This document shows positions 12,535 through 22,700 of a stretch of 64,000 nt of DNA, piece after piece (the stretch's first letter is position 1; each line of letters opens with the position of its first letter). This stretch comes from Heterodera schachtii (taxonomy: Eukaryota > Nematoda > Chromadorea > Rhabditida > Heteroderidae): NCBI GenBank assembly GCA_023374025.1, contig SIJG01000005.1, positions 1,224,782 to 1,288,781 on the forward strand, given 5' to 3'. The position numbers and the translations under genes were made by a program. A model generated the notes under the pieces. The model was not told where the DNA came from and ran no database searches. It saw only the letters and a list, made by a program, of their open reading frames with translations.

Positions 12535-15500
12535 TTAGGCCAGCACGGGAGGCATCACTCGGTCAAAATTCAGATCCAACACATTTGAAAAGTAAGTGAA
12601 CAATTGGCGATGTTTGGCGCCCGTGTTGAAAAGGCATTCGATCAGTCCCATCAATTCCACGTACCGTAGGGCACCCGGCGCGGGACCGTAATTAATCTAG
12701 ACAGTATATTAAAAGTTTAAGAATGAATTACAATTGTGCAGCATAAAAACTGCCTTTTTGTAAAAAATGAACCCGAAAATTTCAACTTTCGGAAAAGACG
12801 GAATTTTGAAAAAAAAAAATTGGGTTTCGTAAAAAATTTTGGAATTTCTATGGTTCAATCTGAGCAATGCAAATATATTTTCCTGTATATTTTCAAATCA
12901 TTCAGAAAAAACAATGAACCAAGTAACAAAAATCATCATTTTTCGTGCCGTGGTTTTAGGTCCTAAAAATAGAAATTCTCAATTCCTTAATTTGAGGGGT
13001 TCGGCCGTGAAATTTTAAAATCATTAATTTCTATATTTTCCTTAAATTCTTGAACGAAAATTTAGTTAAGACTAATATTGTCATAATTAGCCAAAAATTT
13101 CAGTGTGAACAATCCCTGGGCACGAAAAGGATTCGAAATCCAAAAACATTGACTTTCTTCGTGATTTTAATTACCTGCAAATTACGCATTAATAGCAAAG
13201 CATATTTTTCCGCTTCGGTGAACAACAATTTTTGTCCATGATCACTAAGGCCTGGCGCAACTGAAGATAAAAAAAATTATTTTATTTCTAAACAAAAAAT
13301 CATATCTTATTAAATTTGGTTTCGCACTTTTGGGGTGTGTTCTTCATTTTTATTTTTTGTCGTACAAATGAATGAATTTAAAAATTTAGATTTTTTGTGT
13401 TTTTAGGAATTATTGATTGGTTTTAATTTGGACAATTTTTATGTATAAAAATTAGGCTTTTTTGCCTGTCAATGAATGCTTTTAAATCCTGCTGGTTTAT
13501 ACAGAAAGCTTCTGCTTTTACCCGTGTGTGGAATATACGATTACCCTAACTAGCACAAATTCTTCCGTGCTCAGCTTTAAGCGGCTGAATGATTGTACGG
13601 ATTTGCACAGCAATCGGTCGCCCATTTTCATAGCACTGAAATAACTGTATAATATTTTAAATTTAAAAATTATCTAATTACTAGAGCTTCGGCATTTATT
13701 TGAATTATAAATTCTAGGAAAAATTCCAAATCCGGGCGCTAAAATGATGCTCGGGATCAGGATCCGATAAAAGGGGTCGGGGTCACTTTGGCGCAGTCAC
13801 TTTGGCGCAGTCACTTTGGCGCGGCCATTTTGGCGCACGTTATAAAATGACTTTTTTGGCGCCAGTCTTAAAATCTCCAAAAATAAAATAAAAAATTAAT
13901 TTGCCTTTATTGTGCATAACTATATGCCATTTTGTTTCATAGTACCATGCTAACACAGTACCTATTAACTTTATTTTTTGCTCAAAATCACTACCCATGG
14001 GCTTTTCGAGGGTACTGCTGATCACAATCTGACCATAGATATGCCTAATTCCGATCTTCGGACTCAAACTCGAATATTATACTGGGATTGGTACCATTTT
14101 ACACATACACTGAATCCTCATTAAAACGTGAATTTGTGATGGTATTAATGGCTATCACACCATTGGGGTCGCATATGACGTCACAATTTTGCTGCACTGA
14201 GTAGAAGCTTTTGCTCAACACAACCAATGGCATTGCAATATTACTGCACAGGGCAATCTTTAAATTGGGGCAACCAAAATTTGAACTGAATTAAATTGGA
14301 AATTGCTGCCCGGCCGGCTTTCGATGGTTCAAAATTTCGGGGCCGATTTTCATAAAAAGCCAAAAAAAAAAAAAAAAGATGGACATTTAGTACCTTATCA
14401 TTGGTGATGAGCTGTCCAAAGGATGGAAAGGTTTTGGCAATTTCGGGAACAATAACAAATCCATGGCCAAATATGGTGGCTTGGTAAAGAAGGGTCCCAA
14501 GCGATTTATTTTTTCAAAAAATGCTGCCGGAGGGGCATTCGGCGGTTCGATCTGAAATTCAAAATTATTATTTTTTTTTTGTTGTAAATTCGCTGACCGA
14601 ATATTTTTTTTGAATAGTCAAGCAAAATTGAATTTACGCTCAAAAATTGACTCAAACGAATCGCATTGGTCGTAAAATGATTCACAGATCGGAGTCTGTG
14701 AGTTGCGAATTCGGCACACTTTCTGCTCAACCTCCAGCAAATGTTTCAACATAATCAAACCCAATAAATGTTTTTGGTTCGGTGCCTAAAATTCATCGAT
14801 AATTTGTTCATTTTTTTGGGGGGGCGGCACCGATGGGAGGGAATAATTTATTTGCCTCTGATCAGTGATCGGCGCCTTTCAGTACCGTGGTATCGAAAAA
14901 CCCTATTGTTTGATTGTGTACCGTTTGCTATATAACGGGAAAAGCTTTCTATGCTTGTTCAAAGAAGTGTAGGGCCTCCGCCGCCGACCGCAAAAATTAG
15001 GCCATTTTCGGGGTATGCCCCGACCCCGCCAGCACCCCGATAAACGCCGACCTCTCAATTTTGGTGATTGTTGTTTGATCCGTTGTACAAATGCCAACAT
15101 TTGTTCCTCGTCAATTTTTGTGGCGCAAACTCCGCGCGGATTCATTCCGACCGTTAGGCACTTGTTCAGACGACATCGCTTACATGATGCATATCTGGCA
15201 TTAATTAATATTAATGTAGAAAAGTAACACTAGTTTTATAGCGGTCAAAAATTTGGTAACCGCCAGGGACCCTTAGGTTATTATTCAAGGCTCTTAACCG
15301 ATGAGCCATCCCAACATCATTAGCGGGTGCTTCTTAGTTAGGCCAAGTCATTTCCTTTCTTTTGGCCCATTAATCACTGCATCCTCTCTCAATAATTAGA
15401 TTGTTGAAAATGTTATTTTATTTTTTAAATGGAAGATTTTGTACAATTAATTGTCTAATTCCGAGCAGTAAATTTAATTTTTTTTTTTTTTTTTTTGCCT

Positions 15501-15933
15501 TTTTCAATTTCGCATTCCCCGCCATTAGTGTATTTGTATTCTTTCATCAGCGAAATTGCGCGGCGGAAAAAATGTCTGCAACCTGAATTTTGAAAGGGGA
15601 GACCGACCTTAGGGTTTTCAAAATTAGATGTTGCCTAATCGGGAAAAAAACGTGTTTCTCTATGCACTTCCAGGGTCATTACTGATCATAATTGGGCATT
15701 CATTCGAACAATTCATAACCCCAACTTGAATTCGAACAAAAGATTAAATTTACTTTCTAGAATTTTCGATTTATTTTGTTTAAATTCGGGTTAGGCATTC
15801 GGAATTGGCGAAATGGAAGTGCGAATGTTATGTTTTCATTATTTTCACAAGAATTGACGCCATAATTGCTATATTTGCACGGTCGACTGCAAACGGAGCA
15901 ATTGAAGAACTGTTTATTAGAGTTGAGCTTCAT
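12535..15933 (-). pseudogene. nuclear hormone receptor gene, decayed (copy 1)
   Basis: Nine recognisable minus-strand exons follow the order of a supplementary NHR. Finger 1 (15933-15844) reads CSVCSRPCKYSNYGVNSCE. The P-box exon (15582 to about 15497) reads CRHFFRRAISLMKEYKY. Finger 2 (from 15215) reads YASCKRCRLNKCLTVGM. Hinge/LBD exons follow near 14770-14600 and 14548-14396 (EIAKTFPSFGQLITNDK), and at 14252-14090 (IALCSNIAMPLVVLSKSFY), 13632-13553 (SRLKLSTEEFVLV), 13258-13188 (PGLSDHGQKLL) and 12699-12535 (IECLFNTGAKHRQLFTYFS, stop). The first donor reads GAA|AATAATG with no GT, and phases clash at several other junctions, so I call it a pseudogene. Some junctions (exons 5-6, 6-7, 8-9) still fit perfectly, suggesting recent decay or errors in my boundaries. 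Confidence 0.65.
13782..13836. repeat. short tandem repeat, GTCACTTTGGCGCA
   Basis: Three head-to-tail copies of a 14-bp unit (GTCACTTTGGCGCA) are followed by a degenerate GGCCATTTTGGCGCA. The block lies in an intron of the decayed NHR and is duplicated at about 34859-34913. Confidence 0.6.
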
Positions 15934-17071
15934 CGGTTAAATTTTCTAAAATAATTTTTTGTAAAAACAAAAAGCATTTAAATTATTATCAATTTTTTAT
16001 ATTATTACTGTTGATAGGGACCGGACCGAGCCGGGAACTCGCCCGGCCTTCCCAAGTCTCATCTCGCTTTTTGCCAAAATTCCCGGTCCCGACCAACTCT
16101 ATTTCTTACAATTAAAATAGTAAAATGTAAAAAGTGAATAAAATATAAAAATTTGCATTTTTAAGGATAGAGATGGGAAAAAGTGCAATCTATTTATAAT
16201 ATTTTGTGAAGAAAATCGTATTGATGATAAATCCTATTTTTAATTTTGCATCATTACATAATAATAAAAAATTATATTAATTAGATTTTGATAAACCTAC
16301 TTATGATCAACACAAAAAAATAACATCATTATTTAATATAATAAAAAATATATCTATTTAATAGATTTGGATAATTCTACTTATGGTCATTATTTAAAAA
16401 TCAATTTATTCATTCATTAAAAAATTTTATTGCTTCATCATTAAGGGAAAATGAATAAATAATGTTTTGGATAATTCTACTCAAATAATCCTATTGATGC
16501 CAATAAATTTTGTTTGTATTTAAGTATTATAATTAAATAAAATAAATTAATTTTTTTATCTAAAAAAATATTTTTGAAATTCATTATCTTAATGGGCTTG
16601 TTATAGGCTATTATTTTCTTTGGATCTTTTTTATGAAAGAAAAATGTAATGTTTTTTCTTTTTCCGTCCCACAAAAAACTTATGATTTTTAATTTTTTTT
16701 TAATTTATTTTATTTTATAATAAAAATGTTTTTCGTGAATTTTATTTTCAAATATAATTTGATTCCGAAATTTTTATATACGCTAAACTGCATATTTTTT
16801 GTTTTTTACATTAAATTTTAATCTTATTTTGCTTAAAAATAACTTTAACTATTTTTATTTATTTAATTCATCAAAAATGATTTAATTTAAAACCTAAATA
16901 ATTCCTTTATTATTAATACAACGAAAACTTTAAAATTAATTGAAAAATCTGAGGCCTTAACGGTGTCATAACTGAAACCTGATTTTAGATTCGTGATCAC
17001 TGATCAACGGCCCAAATAACCCATTGAGAGATGTTTTTGAAAAATTTTTGATGAAAATTCCACTCAAAAAT
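15934..17071. other. AT-rich interval with TE remnants
   Basis: It holds a partial hAT-type MITE at 16014-16102 (right end CCCGGTCCCGACCAACTCTA) and a long AT-rich tract. From about 16930 it holds the start of an old reversed X-repeat remnant (GATTCGTGATCACTGATCAACG). No exon was found. Confidence 0.4.
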
Positions 17072-18552
17072 CCTGTACCTAGAGAAAGACAAAACAACTT
17101 TCTCTTATGAAAAATATTGTTTCATCGGAGAACAACATTTAAGTTGTTATTTAAGTTGTTATTTAAGTTCCGGCAAAAAATGTTTAGAAAACCAGTTTTT
17201 TGAAGTTTTCTGGCCATAACTTTTTTTGAACCTTAACCAAATTTTTCACAATTTTCAGGCTAATAGAGGAAATATAGGGCTATCGAATGATAGCAAGAAA
17301 GTTGGATTTGGTTGACAATGAAAAAAAAACAATTTATTTTTAAAATTTCGGTCAATTTTTGAAAATTTATTTTAGCGGGAAATATCACTTGGGAGAGAGA
17401 TAACGCAAAATGAGAGATTGCTGAACTTTCAGTCCCAGTCATACAAAACATTTTTGATGAAGAAGAACAAAGAAAAATTAATTAAAAAGAGAGTGTTATG
17501 GGAAGAGATTTAGACAGAGAGAGAATAGAAACATAATGAGAAAATCTGCGTCTATTACCAAATGAATCAGCGAAGAAGGGACGTGAACTCTCTTCCCATT
17601 GCACTCTCTTTTGAGATTATTTTCTATTTTCTCTACCCTCCTTCATCAAAAATGTTTTGTCTGACCAGTAGGGCTGCTAATTTTATGTAAATACATATTT
17701 TTTTCCTGGATTCTCCATAGCCTAATTAGTAGGAAAAACACTTTCTTTTTTGTGTTTGCGAACAAAAGTTGGGACTTTTATTTACATATTTTTACATATT
17801 TTCGGATTTTTCTACATATTACATATGTACATATTTTTATACATATTTTGGACTTTTTCGCATTTTTTTGTACATATTTTGCAATTTTTAAGGATTTTTT
17901 AAGGAAAATTTTTTAGATGCCCCAAAAAATATCCAAAATTTTGCAATTTTTTCGTACACATTTTCATTTTTTTTTCATATTTTGAGAATTTTTATAGAAA
18001 TTTTTTGTGAAAAATTAAAAATTTTTTTTTGAAAATGTATCCATAAAAAATCGATTTTTTCCAAAAAATGAAATATCAAAAATTAATTTAAAATACTAAA
18101 ATGTGATTATAAGCCTATTTTCGTCATTTTTATGGCATTTTGTGCCTGTTTCACTTTTTACGAAGAATTTTATCCAAAAAATTACCACTAAAAAAATTTA
18201 TTTACATATTTTAGTACATTTGGGGGTTTTTGTACATATTTCATACATATTTTAGCATTTTTTATACATATTTTATTTACATATTTCGCAAATTTTCTTA
18301 CATAAAATTAGCAGCCCTACTGACCAGTACTGAAAGTTCAGCACTCTCTCATTTTGCCTTATCTCTCTCCTAAATGATATTTCCCGCTAAAAGGAATTTT
18401 CAAAAATGGACCGAAATTTTAAAAATAAGTTGTTTTATATGTTGTTGGCAAAATGAACATTGTTAATAATTAAATAACAACTTAAATGTTGTTCTCCGAT
18501 GAAACAATATTTTTCATAAGAAAAAGTTGTTTTGTCTTTCTCTACCTGTACC
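17072..18552. mobile_element. hAT-type MITE, outer element, 8-bp TSD
   Basis: The element at 17080-18544 has inverted ends TAGAGAAAGACAAAACAACT...AGTTGTTTTGTCTTTCTCTA; the inverted similarity runs for about 80 bp. It is flanked by a perfect 8-bp direct repeat CCTGTACC at 17072-17079 and 18545-18552. An 8-bp duplication and a TAGAG terminus fit the hAT superfamily. It landed inside an older X-repeat remnant and itself contains the second MITE at 17669-18319. It is non-coding. Confidence 0.8.
17661..18327. mobile_element. hAT-type MITE nested inside another, 8-bp TSD
   Basis: The element at 17669-18319 (651 bp) has ends TAGGGCTGCTAATTTTATGT and the inverse, with target duplication CTGACCAG at 17661-17668 and 18320-18327. 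Its interior is packed with TACATATTTT words. It is non-coding and younger than the element that contains it. Confidence 0.8.
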
Positions 18553-19239
18553 TCCTCCCCCTTTGGTTCCGAATCCCAAAATCACTTTTTTTATAACACT
18601 TCTCAGAAAAGTGATAAAAATGTAAATAGAATACAAAATACAGTATAAGCAAATTTTCTTTTCCAAAAACTTTTTCAGAACCGGGTTTTGAATTATTTCT
18701 GAAAAATCGAAATTTCCAGAATTTCTTTCATAACTTTTTTCATTTTGAAATTAAAGAAACAAAATAAAAAAATTAAAAATGCTCTTTATTTTTTTATTAA
18801 AATTGTCAAACAGTCAAGTGAGTTGTGCATTTTTAAAAATTAGCCAAAATTCCGAAGCCAAAAATTGAAAAAAAATAAAGAATTCTAAAAAACTCTAAAA
18901 TTTTGAAATGTAAAATAAAGATCGTATTCGTGCTCAGCACCTTAAAACGGCCCAGAAAAATATTTCATTGTAAAAATAGAATTTTCAAAGTTCTACAATA
19001 TGTTCGCTGAGCACTCCCCACTCAGATTAAACCCGGGCGTGGTATTCACCTGGGACTGAATTGGACAAAGTTGGTACCGAAATATTGCCAATCTCTGCAG
19101 CACTTGCTAATGTAGATAGAGAGGCACGGAAATTTTTTTTAATTTTAGCCAACACCTATGAAAATAAAAATAAATTAATAATAATTATAGAGACCGACTT
19201 TTGAGGCATATGCCTTTTTTTCTGCGCATTAGTTTTGAT
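18553..19239 (-). repeat. old X-repeat remnant
   Basis: The segment resumes the X-family sequence interrupted by the hAT element (CCCTTTGGTTCCGAATCCCA, CGTGCTCAGCACCTTAAAA, CACCTGGGACTGAATTGGAC). These words recur in the palindrome at 24.7-32.1 kb. It is clearly more diverged than those copies. It is non-coding and present in both duplication copies. Confidence 0.6.
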
Positions 19240-19420
19240 TAGACCGGTAAAAAAATTTCCGGGAGCGGGATCGGGGGTTCAAAATTTTCCGGGACGGGAG
19301 TCCCGAACGGGAATCCCGTTAAAATCCCGCTCCCGTAAAAATCCCGCTTGGCAAAAAAGTACAGTAGTCGGGAGAGGGACTCCCGTAAACTCCCGCGGGA
19401 GTCCCGATCCCGCCGGTCTT
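19240..19420. mobile_element. small hAT-like MITE, imperfect
   Basis: A GC-rich 180-bp palindromic block begins TAGACCGG and ends CCGGTCTT, with a CCGGGAGCGGGATC/GATCCCG interior. Flanks GTTTTGAT and TAGTTTGAT resemble a decayed 8-bp duplication. It is duplicated at about 40314-40494. Confidence 0.45.
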
Positions 19421-19771
19421 TAGTTTGATATATTAAGCATAAAAAACAACAGTTTCTACTTTGACTTTTTATGCTTTTTTTTTTTTTTGCCTTTTCGGGA
19501 TTTTCGTGCCTTAAATGCCTTTTTTGGCATTTTACCGTTTTGGTGCCTTTTTGGCGTTTTCTCCAAAAAAATCAACTGGTTTTTTGATTAAGTGTTACGT
19601 GTTTTGCTCCCTAAAAATCTTTAATAAAAAAAAATCAAAATGCCCTTTTTCATGCCTTTTTCGGGATTTTCGTGCAAAATTTTTGGTGCCTGCCTATCAT
19701 GGTGCCTTTTTTTTGCGAGCTCTAATAATAATAATAAATATAAATTTTAGATGTGCATATATTTCAATAAA
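19421..19771. other. T-rich unique tail of segment A
   Basis: It has repeated TGCCTTTTT motifs and an AATAATAAT run. The 86-codon frame at 19515-19775 has low complexity and I do not support it as a gene. Confidence 0.35.
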
Positions 19772-22700
19772 CTAGCGGGTGTGTGCTTGCGTGTTTCTGC
19801 TGCTTTAAAGCGCTGCGCGCTTCTTGAGCTTCGCTACCTAGTATTGTGTTAGGGTCTTTGCGTCAGCCGACATGCACTTGGTTTCACTCAGTAATGAGCT
19901 GACACATTGCATATTTCAGTGCAATGGAAACCGGAAGTGCCCTAACTCGCACGTCATCCCTCCTCCCTCCCTTAGTCCAGGTGGCAGTACTTTATATCCA
20001 TATTTAAGTGCAGGTGAGAATGGGGCGGCATCGGAACAGTACCGCACACACTGGACTATAGCTCGTTTGATTTATGCAATAGAGATCCAAGGCTTTACAC
20101 ATAATCATGATAAGCGCTAAATTGCGAATAACCTGGAGGCCCCATAAGGGCGGACCAGTTTCAAGACTATGCTCCAGGCTATCACCATTTCGCACTCAAT
20201 GTGTTAATGTGAACAGTTGTCATGCCAAACTGGCTTGGATTGCTCTTTTATCGCAATTTGAGCATATTTTTGGCCACAATGTTCAGCACTTTCGCTTGAC
20301 CTTGGGCATCGATCTCCCTTTTGGGAGCATGCACACGGACATTGTTGCCGTCCGTTGCCCTTGAAAAGGCAGTATATAATTGACCATGGGTAAATACTTC
20401 CCTTTCTAGGTCAATGCCGACAGTGCTGATTGTTTGGCCCTGACCTTTTTGAATGGTCATAGCGAATGCAGGCTTAATTGGGAACTGCAAACGCTCGTAT
20501 TTCAGCCCACCAGGCGTTTTGTCCTCGAAGACATTGCGAGATCTTTCAAGGAAAAACCTCACTTGGCCACCAATAGCATTGCTATTGATTACACGACCGA
20601 CAAGGCGATCATCGCCAAGTTCTTCGAGGACAATGCGTGTGCCATTGATCAGCCCTTCCCTATCACTTTTGTTGATAAGGAGGACAACAACGCTTCCGAC
20701 CTTTAGTCGCAGACAGTGTGGAGGCATCCCAGAGTCTGTGCGTCTGTTCAATGCTGCCACTTCGGACTCGATCTCATCGATGTCCAATGGGCGATCGTCA
20801 AGAGGTTTGTCCGTGGACAAATATTCCCGCACTTGACCTGGCACATTCGCCATCATCATTTCGTTGACTTCGTCGCACGTATCAATGTGCGGGGCGAGTA
20901 TCAAACGGTTGAGCAGCTCCTTGTCATTGCCAAGGAGTTGTTGAAAGTTTGGATAAACAAAGTTTATCAGCTCTTCCCTGCTCTTTACGATGAACTGCGG
21001 AGGAATCCAGAAGTGTTCTCCGGTCTCTCCGAGCCCAATTTGGCGGCACATTTGCAAGTACGCTTGCTGGCCTTGGCCTAATCTCTGGTTGATGGTCAAT
21101 TTCATTGTGGTGAATTGACGAAACAACGGAGAAGTTTGAAAGCAGGCCGTAACTTGTGCGGTTATGCCTTCATGAGGCACGACCGGCAGTGACTGTTTGA
21201 AGTCACCGCTGAAAATGACCGTCTTTCCTCCGAAGGGAAGGTCCTTGTACTGGGGAATTGCCATTTCTTTGCACACACGGTCAATGACCTCAATCACCGT
21301 ATTGTGAAGCATGGTGATCTCATCAATGATGATTAGTTGTGCTTCACGAATCCGTCGGGCAAAGAAGCTCTCAAGTGGAATGCTTGGAAGTTTGTCCAGC
21401 GACACATCTCTGCCCAGTCGGAAGGTTGAATGGGCTGTCTTCCCATATGGCAGCAAAATAGCTGCACACCCAGTGGATGCCGTGGCAAGCACTTTGTGAT
21501 TATATGGGGCCTTCCGCAATCGCCTTATAATTTGGCCAAACAGAAATGTTTTCCCGGTCCCTCCGTCGCCGAATATAAAGAATCGGCGAGGTACAGTCGC
21601 ATCCCTTGGGTCCGACTGAATTGCCTTAACAACAGCATCAAAGACCGCTTGTTGGTCGGTGTTGAGTGGCGGAGGAGTGTTTTGCTGAGGCCGAGGATTT
21701 GGTTGGCCAGGCGGCAAATTCAAATCATCATCGCCAAAGAAAAACTCATTAATTGCCGCATTTGTATTTTTGGCAATTGAGTTTGGCGGGTCTGGCAGGC
21801 CAAAATGCACGCAGCTTAAGTTAAAGCAGCTGTGCAGCCGCCAATCAATGTCGGCTAGGGCTTCAAGCTCTGCTGCTTGGCGTTGTGCCGGTGTGGTAAT
21901 GCCTTGAGGAAAGTACATTTGGTCTTTGTACTTGTTCCACAATTCGACGGCATTACTGGGCTGGCCATAAACGAGGATGCTCATGAAGAGCCACCTCATT
22001 TGATCAGGCCATCGTGACAACGCTGCCTCAGCGAGTGTTTTATCCCAGATTTTGTCATCCTCAAGAAGACCGTGCCTTATTGCAGCATCAGTGAAAGAGG
22101 TACAAGGCTGACCATTTACCATTTTAAGATGGTCAGGGTCACCGGGAAAGTGGCGCATAAGTGAATATAGCGCAAATCTTTCCGGATCCTTGGGTGGAAC
22201 AGGGACAATTCGACCAATTGGAGGCCTTTTGATGGGCTTCCTTTTGTAAAGAACCCATTTGTCCTTATCCCATCGGAATTGTTCAGGCACTTTTTCGAAA
22301 AGCATGTCCTTGAACTTAGGATCATGCCGCCATTCATTTTGCCATTGTTTCCAATAGGCTGAGCATTGTGTTTCCGGCAGTGTGCCTTGCTGGATTTGCT
22401 GAGCTTTGCTCACCAGCTGGAAAGCCCTATATACAATGGACTGTTGATTTGGCAAATGAATCATCAATTTGACAACGTGGTGCGAAAGCCGAACATATGG
22501 TGTTGAGTTAACAACGGCATATGCCTCTGTAGCACCACGGAAGTTCATTTTGGCATATTGAGCCGGCTCATCGATACCGATTTTGTTGCCGGGCTCTTCT
22601 TTGCACTCGACATAACAATGTCCTGGCCCTTTGAAAGGGTATTTGAGTGCATATTTTATGTTTGCCTTGTTACCATACGCAAATAGCACATTGTGATGTA

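Larger units (their letters stand above)
11027..19772. repeat. segmental duplication, copy A
   Basis: These 8.75 kb recur almost base for base at 32103-40847 (offset 21,074-21,077 bp, only scattered substitutions and 1-2-bp indels). The left edge is the last base of NHR exon 1. The right edge coincides with the CTAG terminus of the Helitron at 19772. Contents are the 5' flank and exon 1 of the intact NHR, a decayed NHR gene, an old reversed X-repeat remnant (about 16930-19110) and nested hAT MITEs. Confidence 0.9.

Noticed and set aside
15247..15312. tRNA-like A-box (TGGCTCATCGG) with a good D stem on the minus strand
   Set aside because: No B-box, and anticodon and T arms do not pair. Probably a decayed tRNA or chance; present identically in both duplication copies.
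16014..16102. Complete hAT MITE
   Set aside because: The right end matches the TAGAG family, but the left end differs and the 8-bp flanks (ACTGTTGA, TTTCTTAC) do not match. Only a fragment.
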